Part shown: one piece after another, positions 1 to 8,168 of the stretch
Layout: the number at the start of each line of letters is the position of its first letter
Position numbering within the stretch: position 1 is the first letter of the stretch
From: Bacteroidales bacterium
Lineage (GTDB): Bacteria; Bacteroidota; Bacteroidia; Bacteroidales; UBA932
Length of the DNA stretch: 11,768 nt
Direction of reading: 5' to 3'
NCBI GenBank assembly: GCA_017551405.1
Contig: JAFZLP010000157.1
Location: 1 to 11,768 of the forward strand
The notes under the pieces: model-generated
Told to the model about the DNA's origin: nothing
What the model saw: only the letters and a program-made list of their open reading frames with translations
Databases searched by the model: none
Position numbers and translations under genes: made by a program

Positions 1-11
1 AGGATAGTGAA

Positions 12-1565
12 ATGAAAGCACTGATATCTGTAAGCGACAAGACCGGAGTCGTGGAGTTTGCGAAAGAGCTCTCCGCGCTCGGCTGGGAAATTATATCCAC
101 CAGCGGAACCATGCGTCTGCTGAAAGAAGAGGGCGTTCCCGTGACGGCGGTGTCGGACATCACCGGCTTCCCCGAAATCTGCGACGGCAGGGTAAAGACC
201 CTGCATCCGCGCATCCACGGCGCCCTGCTTGCCAGGAGGGATATTCCCGAACATCTCAAGGCATTGAAAGACAACGGAATAGAGACTATCGACCTGGTCT
301 GCGTGAACCTCTATCCTTTCAAGCAGACCATTGCGAAAGAAGGCGTTACCATGGAAGACGCAGTCGAGAACATCGACATTGGCGGGCCTTCCATGCTGCG
401 TTCGGCCGCAAAGAACTGGGAGAGCGTCACGGTTGTCTGCCAGCCGGCCGATTACCAGACCGTGCTGGGCGAGATCAGGGCACTGGGCAACACCACCCGG
501 GAAACTCGCCTGAAACTGTCGGCTAAAGCTTATACGCATACGGCGGAATATGACATGGCCATCGCCACTTACATGCGCACCCAGGCGGGCCTCGGAGAGA
601 AACTCTTCCTTGAATACGACCTCAAGCAGGAGCTCCGATACGGCGAGAATCCGCACCAGAAAGCCAGGTTCTACTCCACTTCCCGGAAAGAGCCCTATTC
701 CCTTGCCGGTGCCATCCAGCTTGGAGGCAAGGAGCTGTCTTACAACAATATACAGGATGCCAACGCAGCCCTCGACATAGTCCGTGAGTTCTCTGAACCG
801 TTCTGCTGCGCAGTGAAGCACATGAACCCGTGCGGCGCTGCCACCGGTTCCGACATCATCGACGCCTGGCAGAAGGCCTACGAGGCGGACAAGACCTCCA
901 TTTTCGGCGGCATAGTCGCCGTCAACCGCGAGGTTGACCGCCGCCTGGCCGAAATGCTGAAGCCCATTTTCCTCGAAATTGTGATGGCCCCGTCATTCAC
1001 CGCCGATGCGCTGGACGTGCTCTCTGCCAAGAAGAACCTGAGGCTCCTCGAAATCTGGATGGACGATTCCGCCGACATGCCCGGAGTCAAGTACACTTCG
1101 GTAAACGGTGGCCTGCTCGCGCAGGACAGGGACAGCAGCACCGTTCCCGTCAGCGGGGAACAGTGCGTCACCAAGGCTAAGCCCTCTGCGGCGCAGCTGG
1201 CCGACCTTGACTTCGCCTGGAAGATAGTCAAGAATGTGAAATCCAATGCGATAGTGGTTGCCGGGGGAGGCATGACCTATGGTGTCGGCGCCGGGCAGAT
1301 GAACCGTGTCGGTTCCGCCGAAATCGCCCTGAAGGAAGCGGAGGCCACCCTTAAGGCCGAGGGGAAAGACATCCTCAAGGCCGGCCTCGTCCTGGCTTCG
1401 GACGGTTTCTTCCCCTTCGACGACTGCGTCTCCCTTGCCGCTGATTACGGCATCAAAGCCATAGTGCAGCCGGGAGGCAGCGTGCGCGACGAGGATTCAA
1501 TCGCAAAGGCCAACGAAAAAGGCATCTCCATGTTGTTTACCCACGAACGCCATTTCAAGCACTGA
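12..1565 (+). CDS. purH: Bifunctional AICAR transformylase / IMP cyclohydrolase PurH
   Basis: PurH catalyses the last two steps of de novo purine synthesis in the cytoplasm: formyl transfer from 10-formyl-THF to AICAR, then ring closure of FAICAR to IMP. The 517 residues fit the family (about 500-530). The N-terminal MGS-like cyclohydrolase domain (about 1-150) opens with the SVSDKTG motif (6-12) and has DGRVKTLHPRIHG (58-70). The transformylase domain shows RYGENPHQ (209-216), the catalytic Lys-His pair in AVKHMNPCG (K269, H270), SDGFFPFDD (463-471) and QPGGSVRD (486-493), and ends in the typical RHFxH tail. The ATG lies 7 bases after AGGA (1-4), a possible weak ribosome site. Only 11 bases of upstream sequence are present, so the promoter cannot be judged. 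The gene is intact and followed 3 bases later by purD, which indicates co-transcription. Confidence 0.97.
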   Translation: MKALISVSDKTGVVEFAKELSALGWEIISTSGTMRLLKEEGVPVTAVSDITGFPEICDGRVKTLHPRIHGALLARRDIPEHLKALKDNGIETIDLVCVNLYPFKQTIAKEGVTMEDAVENIDIGGPSMLRSAAKNWESVTVVCQPADYQTVLGEIRALGNTTRETRLKLSAKAYTHTAEYDMAIATYMRTQAGLGEKLFLEYDLKQELRYGENPHQKARFYSTSRKEPYSLAGAIQLGGKELSYNNIQDANAALDIVREFSEPFCCAVKHMNPCGAATGSDIIDAWQKAYEADKTSIFGGIVAVNREVDRRLAEMLKPIFLEIVMAPSFTADALDVLSAKKNLRLLEIWMDDSADMPGVKYTSVNGGLLAQDRDSSTVPVSGEQCVTKAKPSAAQLADLDFAWKIVKNVKSNAIVVAGGGMTYGVGAGQMNRVGSAEIALKEAEATLKAEGKDILKAGLVLASDGFFPFDDCVSLAADYGIKAIVQPGGSVRDEDSIAKANEKGISMLFTHERHFKH

Positions 1566-1568
1566 CCT

Positions 1569-2888
1569 ATGCCCATCATTTATTCCCTGCCCCTCAAGAA
1601 GGCCAACGGCCTTACCTTCGATATCGAACATCTGAAAGACGCCGTGGTGCTGGTGGTCGGCGGCGGCGGCCGTGAGCATGCTATCGTGAATGCGCTCAGC
1701 CGTTCCCCGTTCGTCACAAAGATTTACTGCGCCCCGGGAAACGCCGGCATCGCCGAAAAGGCGGAATGCGTGCCCATTGCGGACCATGACATCGCCGGCC
1801 TGCTCGATTTCGTGCGCGAAAAAGGGGTTAACCTCACCGTAGTAGGCCCGGAAGTTCCTCTCTCAAAGGGAATTGCGAATGCCTTTGCCGATGCCGGCCA
1901 GCGTATTTTCGGCCCTTCCGCCGAGGCTGCGCGCATCGAGTCCAGCAAGGATTTCGCAAAGACCATAATGGCGAAATACGGGGTGCCTACGGCATCGTAC
2001 AGGACTTTCGAGGATTTCGATGAGGCGCTCGCATATGTAAAGGAGCAGCGCTTCCCCGTAGTGCTGAAATATGACGGCCTTGCCGCCGGAAAGGGCGTTA
2101 CCATACCGCAGGATATTGAGCAGGCCGAGGCCGACCTGAGGGCCATGCTGCTCGACGACAGGTTCGGCAAGGGGAAGGTTGTGGTGGAGGAATTCCTCAC
2201 CGGCCCCGAATTCAGCCTGATGTGTCTGGTGGACGGTCCGAGGGTGTTCCCGCTTGCCCTTGCGCAGGACCACAAGCGCGCATTCGAGGGCGATGAAGGT
2301 CCGAATACCGGGGGAATGGGAGCATATTCCCCGCTGCCGTTCATCTCTGCCGAAGAGGAGCAGTGGGCGGTGGAGCATATCATGAAACCCGTGGCTGAAG
2401 GCCTTGTGGCAGAGGGAACTCCGTTCAGGGGCGTGCTTTACGGCGGGCTCATGAAGACTCCCGACGGCATCAAGGTCATAGAATTCAACTGCCGTTTCGG
2501 GGATCCGGAAACCGAGGTGGTGCTGCCCAGGCTGGAAAGCGATTTCTTCCTGATGGTATCCGCCATTGCGGACGGAACCGAAATGCCGGAGATCAAGTGG
2601 TCGGACGATGCGACCCTCGGCTTCGTGCTGGCGTCGAAGGGCTATCCGGGCAGCTATGAGAAGAATCATGCCATCGAGGGGCTCGACCCCGCACCAGGAG
2701 TGAGCTTCTGTCACATGGGCACCAGGTCCGAAGGCGGGCGTCTCTACACTTCCGGCGGGCGCGTGCTGATGGTAATCGGCCGCGGCAAAACCCTTCAGGA
2801 AGCGCGTGACAAGGCGCTTGCCGCCGCCAGGAAGGTCCGCTGCGACAATCTTTTCTTCCGCAGCGACATCGGGCATTTCTCGCTCTGA
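1569..2888 (+). CDS. purD: Phosphoribosylamine-glycine ligase (GAR synthetase) PurD
   Basis: PurD joins glycine to 5-phosphoribosylamine with ATP, giving GAR, the second step of purine synthesis. The 439 residues carry the family's landmarks in order: the N-terminal glycine-rich GGGGREHA (31-38), GPE (93-95), the ATP-grasp loop VLKYDGLAAGKG (165-176), E207-E208 after it, the DHKRAFEGDEGPNTGGMG stretch (234-251), the metal/ATP-binding FNCRFGDPETE (306-316), the C-terminal SGGRVLMV (395-402) and RSDIGH near the end. Relative to usual PurD proteins, which begin a few residues before the glycine-rich motif, this one has about 24 extra N-terminal residues. Two in-frame GTG codons (1644, 1647) could be alternative starts, but the ATG 3 bases after the purH stop suits translational coupling. 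It forms an operon with purH; a hairpin follows the stop. Confidence 0.96.
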   Translation: MPIIYSLPLKKANGLTFDIEHLKDAVVLVVGGGGREHAIVNALSRSPFVTKIYCAPGNAGIAEKAECVPIADHDIAGLLDFVREKGVNLTVVGPEVPLSKGIANAFADAGQRIFGPSAEAARIESSKDFAKTIMAKYGVPTASYRTFEDFDEALAYVKEQRFPVVLKYDGLAAGKGVTIPQDIEQAEADLRAMLLDDRFGKGKVVVEEFLTGPEFSLMCLVDGPRVFPLALAQDHKRAFEGDEGPNTGGMGAYSPLPFISAEEEQWAVEHIMKPVAEGLVAEGTPFRGVLYGGLMKTPDGIKVIEFNCRFGDPETEVVLPRLESDFFLMVSAIADGTEMPEIKWSDDATLGFVLASKGYPGSYEKNHAIEGLDPAPGVSFCHMGTRSEGGRLYTSGGRVLMVIGRGKTLQEARDKALAAARKVRCDNLFFRSDIGHFSL

Positions 2889-2934
2889 GCGGGCGCTCTG
2901 CCATTTTGTCACTGGCACTCACTTTGATTGATTC

Positions 2935-2958
2935 AAGGCAGACGGAGATGTCTGCCTT
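2935..2958. terminator. Perfect 9-bp hairpin between purD and htpG; possible terminator
   Basis: AAGGCAGAC (2935-2943) and GTCTGCCTT (2950-2958) are exact reverse complements around a six-base loop (2944-2949). It sits 46 bases after the purD stop and 55 bases before htpG. The T run after the stem is very short (the two paired Ts plus one), so it is a weak match to a classical intrinsic terminator. It could end the purHD transcript, work in both directions, or lie in the htpG leader. The rest of the 125-base gap (2889-3013) holds a second, weaker inverted repeat (GGCGG 2970-2974 / CCGCC 2983-2987). The best htpG promoter guesses have one mismatch to TAnnTTTG (2953-2960 TGCCTTTG, and TCACTTTG ending at 2926). 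None is convincing. Confidence 0.45.
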
Positions 2959-3013
2959 TGCCGTATCATGGCGGTCAGGCTTCCGCCGGGTTTGAATTAG
3001 AAAACGAACAGAT

Positions 3014-4933
3014 ATGTCAACAAAAGGTAAAATCGGGGTTACTACTGAAAACATCTTCCCCGTAATCAAGCAGTTCCTGTATTCCGACAAGGAAGTATTC
3101 CTGCGCGAACTGGTGGCCAACGCAGTGGATGCCACCAAAAAGCTCCAGATCCTCTCTTCCAACGGCGATTTCGCCGGCGAACTGGGCGACCTCAAGGTCG
3201 AAGTGATACTGGACGAAAAGGCAAAGACCCTGAAGATCGTGGACCGCGGAATCGGCATGACCGAAGAGGAAATCGACAAGTATATCAATCAGATAGCCTT
3301 CTCTTCGGCAGGGGAGTTCCTGGCCAAGTACAAAGACCAGAACATAATCGGCCATTTCGGCCTGGGCTTCTACAGCGCCTTCATGGTTTCGAAGAAGGTC
3401 ACCATCGAGAGCCTCAGCTGGCAGGACGGCGCCAAGGCGGTGAAATGGGAATGCGAAGGCAATCCCGAATTCACTATGGAAGAGTGCGACAAGAGCGACC
3501 GCGGCACTGTGGTCACCCTCTACATAGACGATGACGACAAGGAATACGCTGAGAAGGGCCGCATCGCCTCGCTCCTCGGCAAATACTGCAAGTTCATGCC
3601 CGTTCCGGTGGTGTTCGGCAAGAAGACCGAATGGAAGGACGGAAAGGAAGTGGAGACCGCCGAAGACAACGTGGTGAACAGCATCGAGCCCATCTGGGCC
3701 AAGGCTCCGTCAGAACTCAAGGACGAGGACTACCTCAAGTTCTACAGGGCCCTGTATCCCATGGAGGAGGAGCCCATGTTCTGGATTCATCTGAACGTGG
3801 ACTATCCCTTCACCCTTACCGGCATCCTGTATTTCCCGAAGATAAAGGAGCGCATGGCCATCGACAAGAACAAGATCCAGCTCTACTGCAACCAGATGTT
3901 CGTCACCGACCATGTCGACAACATAGTGCCCGACTTCCTCACCCTGCTCCACGGCGTCATAGACTCTCCGGATATCCCGCTGAATGTTAGCCGCAGCTAT
4001 CTGCAAAGCGATGCAAACGTCAAGAAGATAAGCACTTACATCACCAAAAAGGTGGCCGACAGGCTGGAGGAGATCTTCAAGGAACAGCGTTCCGAATACG
4101 AGAGCAAGTGGGACAACATCAAGCTCTTCATAGAGTACGGCATGCTCACCGACGAAAAGTTCTGCGAGCGCGGCCTGGGCTTCGCCCTGTTCAAGAACAC
4201 CGACGGCAAGTACTTCAGTTTCGAGGACTACCGCAAGGCCATCGAGGCGGAGCAGACCGACAAGGACAAGAAGGTGGTTTACCTGTACGCTTCCGACCCG
4301 GAGGCTCAGTATTCCCAGATCGAGGCGGCGAAGAACAAGGGCTACGACGTGCTGCTGATGGACTGCGAGGTAGACGCCCATTTCGCCAACCTGCTGGAGC
4401 AGAAGCTGAAGGACGCGCGTTTCGCCCGTGTCGATTCCGACGCGGTGGAGAACCTCATCCCCAAGGCCGACAAGGTGAAGCCAGAAATGGCGGATGATGA
4501 CAGGAAAGCCCTTCAGGACATCTTCAAGGAGGCGCTTCCCGAAGGCAGCGATTGGTGGGTGGAGCCCGAGAACCTGGGCGAGAATTCAGCTCCTGTGCTC
4601 ATCACCCAGAGCGAGTTCATGAGGCGCTATGCCGAAATGAGCAAGCTCGGCGGAGGCATGAATTTCTACGGTGAGATGCCGGCCAGCTACAATGTCAAGG
4701 TGAACATGGAAAATCCCCTCATCGCCAAAATCTGGGAGTCCCGCAAGAAGGTAGTGGACAAGCCCGCCGGCACCGATGCCGAAGGCAAGGAGACTTCCGA
4801 GGAGAGCCACAGCACCGCCGGAAAGCAGAAGCTGCTGCACCAGGTCATCGACCTCGCGCTCCTCGCGAACGGCATGCTTAAGGGCAAGGCCCTCGCAGAG
4901 TTCATCGCGCGCAGCGAAAGCCTGCTGAAATAG
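3014..4933 (+). CDS. htpG: Molecular chaperone HtpG (bacterial Hsp90)
   Basis: HtpG is the cytosolic ATP-dependent Hsp90 dimer that remodels client proteins together with the DnaK system. The 639 residues are full length. The GHKL ATPase domain (about 1-215) has the N-box with catalytic E32 and Mg-coordinating N36 (LRELVANAVDA, 30-40), the DRGIGM motif (77-82) and GHFGLGFYSAF (113-123). The middle domain holds the SRSYLQ loop, whose R327 corresponds to the arginine that senses ATP. The C-terminal dimerisation domain ends at 639 without the MEEVD tail, as expected for bacteria. The opening KGKIGVTTENIFPVIKQFLY and the NAVDA form of the N-box (NASDA in Proteobacteria) resemble Bacteroidales HtpG as I remember it. 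A charged, low-complexity stretch (about 583-603) precedes the final helices. The ATG lies in an A-rich leader (gaattagaaaacgaacagat) with no clear Shine-Dalgarno site. Its stop codon is one base from the stop of the convergent minus-strand gene. Confidence 0.97.
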   Translation: MSTKGKIGVTTENIFPVIKQFLYSDKEVFLRELVANAVDATKKLQILSSNGDFAGELGDLKVEVILDEKAKTLKIVDRGIGMTEEEIDKYINQIAFSSAGEFLAKYKDQNIIGHFGLGFYSAFMVSKKVTIESLSWQDGAKAVKWECEGNPEFTMEECDKSDRGTVVTLYIDDDDKEYAEKGRIASLLGKYCKFMPVPVVFGKKTEWKDGKEVETAEDNVVNSIEPIWAKAPSELKDEDYLKFYRALYPMEEEPMFWIHLNVDYPFTLTGILYFPKIKERMAIDKNKIQLYCNQMFVTDHVDNIVPDFLTLLHGVIDSPDIPLNVSRSYLQSDANVKKISTYITKKVADRLEEIFKEQRSEYESKWDNIKLFIEYGMLTDEKFCERGLGFALFKNTDGKYFSFEDYRKAIEAEQTDKDKKVVYLYASDPEAQYSQIEAAKNKGYDVLLMDCEVDAHFANLLEQKLKDARFARVDSDAVENLIPKADKVKPEMADDDRKALQDIFKEALPEGSDWWVEPENLGENSAPVLITQSEFMRRYAEMSKLGGGMNFYGEMPASYNVKVNMENPLIAKIWESRKKVVDKPAGTDAEGKETSEESHSTAGKQKLLHQVIDLALLANGMLKGKALAEFIARSESLLK

Positions 4934-4940
4934 GCTATTT
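4928..4940. repeat. 13-base palindrome holding the stop codons of two convergent genes
   Basis: The sequence reads AAATAG-G-CTATTT, an inverted repeat with a 6-base arm on each side of one G. The left arm is the last lysine codon and TAG stop of htpG. The right arm, read on the minus strand, is the last lysine codon and TAG stop of the phosphatase-GH92 gene. Because only one base separates the reading frames, any terminator for either gene must lie inside the other gene's coding sequence. The arm is short and AT-rich, so a stable hairpin is doubtful; the symmetry may partly reflect both genes ending in Lys-TAG. Confidence 0.6.
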
Positions 4941-7900
4941 AGTCTTTAACCGTATTGTTCCGCCCTCGAGTATTTCGCTGTGTTTCAGCGTGATGCGTTC
5001 GGGGGCGGAATCGTCTGCAAGGATGGTGAAGCTGCGGCCATTCTCGAGGTTGAGCGTGACCTTCGGGAAGGCCGGGGCGCCCACTACATATTCGCCGGAG
5101 GCGGGGCAGACCGGATAGAATCCCAGGCACGAGAAGATGTACCAGGCGCTCATCTGGCCGGCGTCTTCGTTGCCGGGAAGGCCGCCCGGAGTGTTGGCGT
5201 AGCTGCTGCTGAGTATCTCCTTTACCCGCTGCCTGGTTTTCTCGGGATAGCCGGCGAGGGCGTACAGGTAGGGAATGTGATGACAGGGCTCGTTGCCGTG
5301 CCAGTAGTAGCCTTTGTCGAAGAGGATGTCGAGCCTGGCGCATGCAACTTCCTTTCCGCCCATGGCGTCGAAGAGGCCCCGGGGATTCTGCGGGACATAC
5401 CAGCTGTAGTGGATGTCGGCACCTTCGGTGAGCCAGGACTGCGGGACCGTTATGTCGGGGGCGGGAAGGAAGGAACCGTCGGCGTGGCGGCCGTTCATCC
5501 AGCCGCTGAAGACGTCATAGACGTTGCGCCAGTTCTCCGACCTTTGCATAAGTACCTGATAATCATAGCGCTTATTCAGGGCTTCGGCGAGCTGTGCGAG
5601 CGCGTAGTCGTCGTAGGCGTATTCCAGGGTGCGCGTGACCTGGCCTTCCTTATGGTAGGCTTCCTCTATCTTTTCTTCGAGGGGGATGTAGCCTTTCAGC
5701 CAATAGGACTCGACAGCCCTGCGTCCCTTTCCGTCGGCGTAGTCCGCGTACTTCGCGGGAGTTCCGAAGGCGTTCTGCCTTACCCCGTCGTATGCCTTGT
5801 CTATCTCGAAATTGCGTATGCCCTTGATGTAGGCGTCGGCTATCACGGAGGTGGCGTGGTCTCCGGTCATTTCGGAGGTGAAGCTGTTCCACATGGGATA
5901 TATGGGCATCCACAGGCCCTCGTAATACATGTCGGCCAGGCTCTGCATGAATTCGCCGTCGCGGGTGGGGGCGATTATGGTGAGCAGCGGATGCAGCGCC
6001 CTGTAGGTATCCCAGAGGGCGAAATCCATATAATGTTTGCCTTTGCGCCGGATGATGTCGCCTTTGGCGAAGCGGGGGAAGGTGCCGTCGCAGTCGCTGA
6101 TTTCGCGGGGAAGGAAGGACGCGCGGTAGAGGGCCCCGTAGAACTGGTCGCGGGCGTCGGTGTCGTCCGTGGTGACCTCTATGGTGTGGAAACGCTCGCA
6201 CCAGATGTCGGCGAGCCGGGCCGCCGTCTTCTCGAAGCCTTCCGGTCCGATTTCGGCGTTGAGGTTGCGCTTTGCGCCTTTGATGCCGGTGAAGGAGGTG
6301 GCGGCGCAGAATTCGATGGGAGTGTCCTTCTTTCCGTCGAAGGTGACGAATGCGACACCTTCCCTTACGCCAGAGGCGGACGGGGTGCCTTCATACCAGA
6401 GGATGATGTGGCCGCTGTACCCGGCGCTCTTGCCGTCTCCCTGGTAGATGCGGTGGATGGGGTTGGAGGCGTAAAGCAGGTGGTTCTCCGGATCCATCAT
6501 CACGTTGCCCTCATTTTCGTCGCTGTTGTGGTTGAGCACTATGTGCACGGGGCCGTCTTCGGAAGGGGTGATACGGAAGTAGGCGCAGTGGCTGGTGGCG
6601 GTCATCTCTGCGAAGAGATGCTCCGCGGGGAGGGTGACTGAGTAGTAATGGGGGGCGGACACTTCCAGCTCATGGCTGTAGGAAGTGGCCCTTTCCTGCG
6701 GCGAAAGACGCAGGCCGCCGGATATGAATCCAATGGTGAAGGAGCCGTAGTCCTGGGTGCATCCACCTGAAAGCCAATGGCTTGCGCGTATGCCCTGGAA
6801 CAGGGTGTCGGAATATACGAAGGGAGATACCCCCTTGAGCTCGGTGTCCCTCGTCTGGGGGGTCCAGAAGGTCTGTCCGTTGGGGGCCAGGACGGCGGGG
6901 ATGGTCTGGCCGCGTTCTTCGGTGCCGGAACCGTAGTAGGGGCTGGTCTTCACGCTGGCGATGTCGGTGCCCACCATGGTGTTGACCGCATAGAGCTGGC
7001 GAAGCTCCCCGAGCCTGTCAATTCTCTTTTCGTAGTATGCCTTTACGTCTTCCCATTCATAGTACGGCCACATCTCCGTGGGGGCGCCTACGGCGATTTC
7101 CTTCTCGTTGAGGAGGAATTTGGCCAGTATGTGGCCGGAATTGTTCCTGTAGAGCACCATCTGGAGATTCCCGGCCATCGGAATGACATTCTCGACTCCG
7201 CGCTCGTGGGGTATCTGGAGGAAACTGACCAGATGCATGAGGAAGAGGTCGTGCCCGAATCGGAGGTCGGCGGCGCTTTCTCCGGTGTTTATGGCGGCAT
7301 CGGCCCTTTCAAGCATGTCTTTCCACAGCGGAATGCTGGAAGTGGCGGCGAAACCGCGGTTGCGGATATCGTCTCCGTAGTACCGGTACACCATTTCATT
7401 GATGCTGTGGTGCAGGGCCTTCAGCTCTTCCGTGGTAAAAAGGCGGAACAGGTTGATGTCCATGGGGACATCCTGCATGTCGGAGGCCACTTCGTGCATG
7501 GCGCGGAGGAAGCCCTCCTTGTCCTTCACCACGTCGGGATTCTTGAAAAGGGCTGCAGCGAAACGCTCTCCGGAAACGCTCGCAGGCGCGCCGGCGCCCT
7601 TGAGGAATTCTATGTGGGCGTCGTCGATATGGGCTATGAAATCCATGTTGGACGCATCGGCGGAGCTGTTCACGACCAGGTCCGGATTCAGCCTGTCAAG
7701 CTCTCCGGTGAAGGCCTCCATGCTCTTGATGCAGCGGCCGGAAGTGCTGCTGTAGGCATTTACGACGGCCTTGCCCTGAAAGACTCCCGGGAAGGTCTTG
7801 AACATCCTGAGGGCTATGCCCTTGTGCTGCCTGACACCCAGGGGAGTGAGCTGCCCTGCTTTGCCCTTTGCTTCTTTCCATATCTGGACGAGTTCTTTCG

Positions 7901-8168
7901 CCACCTTGCGGCCTTCGTCGGTGAGGTTTCCGCGGTCCTTGAAGAGCGACAGCAAATCGGTGTAGTCTTCTTCGCTGGTGAGGTACCTGGAACCGTGACG
8001 GCCGTAGTGGCTTATATAGAAGGGCTCAAAGCCCGCCGGGGCCGGATGGAAGCGGGTAACAGTAGGGGCGGGGTATGCAAAGTACACCCCGCCCGTCTGC
8101 TCCGGAGTCTGCGCTCCGGCTATAAAACATAGAATTGAGAGGGCAATCAGGGACAGGATACGTTTCAT
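4935..8168 (-). CDS. Exported histidine acid phosphatase - GH92 alpha-mannosidase fusion
   Basis: The 1077-residue protein starts with a signal peptide (hydrophobic 4-18, probable cleavage AGA|Q after residue 19; no lipobox), so it is predicted to work in the periplasm or at the surface. Residues about 20-390 are a clade-2 histidine phosphatase: the RHG motif (R57, H58 as phosphohistidine nucleophile, G59) in SHYGRHGSRY, LTPLGVRQH with R113, STSGR with R145, and the proton-donor HD motif (H306-D307) in RFGHDLFLMHL. Residues about 394-1075 are a GH92 calcium-dependent exo-alpha-mannosidase: N-terminal beta-sandwich starting VNTMVGTD (395-402), SGGCTQDYG (467-475), ALWDTYRALHPL (717-728), EMTGDHATSVIADAY (766-780), the probable general acid E960 in HGNEPCHHIPYLY (957-969), and GNEDAGQMSAWY (999-1010) with the putative base and calcium ligands. 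Both catalytic sets look complete. The two halves have the normal lengths of the separate families. The gene follows the acyl-CoA synthetase by 21 bases; TATATTAG just before its ATG is a one-mismatch -7 box, so it may have its own promoter. Substrate is unknown; a phosphorylated mannoside is an inference. Confidence 0.93.
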   Translation of the reverse strand: MKRILSLIALSILCFIAGAQTPEQTGGVYFAYPAPTVTRFHPAPAGFEPFYISHYGRHGSRYLTSEEDYTDLLSLFKDRGNLTDEGRKVAKELVQIWKEAKGKAGQLTPLGVRQHKGIALRMFKTFPGVFQGKAVVNAYSSTSGRCIKSMEAFTGELDRLNPDLVVNSSADASNMDFIAHIDDAHIEFLKGAGAPASVSGERFAAALFKNPDVVKDKEGFLRAMHEVASDMQDVPMDINLFRLFTTEELKALHHSINEMVYRYYGDDIRNRGFAATSSIPLWKDMLERADAAINTGESAADLRFGHDLFLMHLVSFLQIPHERGVENVIPMAGNLQMVLYRNNSGHILAKFLLNEKEIAVGAPTEMWPYYEWEDVKAYYEKRIDRLGELRQLYAVNTMVGTDIASVKTSPYYGSGTEERGQTIPAVLAPNGQTFWTPQTRDTELKGVSPFVYSDTLFQGIRASHWLSGGCTQDYGSFTIGFISGGLRLSPQERATSYSHELEVSAPHYYSVTLPAEHLFAEMTATSHCAYFRITPSEDGPVHIVLNHNSDENEGNVMMDPENHLLYASNPIHRIYQGDGKSAGYSGHIILWYEGTPSASGVREGVAFVTFDGKKDTPIEFCAATSFTGIKGAKRNLNAEIGPEGFEKTAARLADIWCERFHTIEVTTDDTDARDQFYGALYRASFLPREISDCDGTFPRFAKGDIIRRKGKHYMDFALWDTYRALHPLLTIIAPTRDGEFMQSLADMYYEGLWMPIYPMWNSFTSEMTGDHATSVIADAYIKGIRNFEIDKAYDGVRQNAFGTPAKYADYADGKGRRAVESYWLKGYIPLEEKIEEAYHKEGQVTRTLEYAYDDYALAQLAEALNKRYDYQVLMQRSENWRNVYDVFSGWMNGRHADGSFLPAPDITVPQSWLTEGADIHYSWYVPQNPRGLFDAMGGKEVACARLDILFDKGYYWHGNEPCHHIPYLYALAGYPEKTRQRVKEILSSSYANTPGGLPGNEDAGQMSAWYIFSCLGFYPVCPASGEYVVGAPAFPKVTLNLENGRSFTILADDSAPERITLKHSEILEGGTIRLKTK

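Noticed and set aside
1497..2918. Minus-strand open frames opposite purH and purD
   Set aside because: They are shadows of two confidently identified genes and show no domain of their own.
2970..2987. GGCGG/CCGCC inverted repeat before htpG
   Set aside because: A 5-bp stem with an 8-base loop in GC-rich DNA is expected by chance and has no T run.
3101..3136. NAVDA instead of NASDA in the HtpG N-box
   Set aside because: The catalytic E32 and Mg-binding N36 are intact, and this form appears usual for Bacteroidales HtpG, so it is not a defect.
4980..6641. 553-codon plus-strand open frame opposite the fusion gene (also 6777-8132)
   Set aside because: Its first codon positions fall on the third positions of the minus-strand gene, which are rich in G and C, so T-initial stop codons are rare by chance. 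The translation is Gly/Val/Glu-rich with no recognisable domain, whereas the minus strand encodes clear catalytic motifs.
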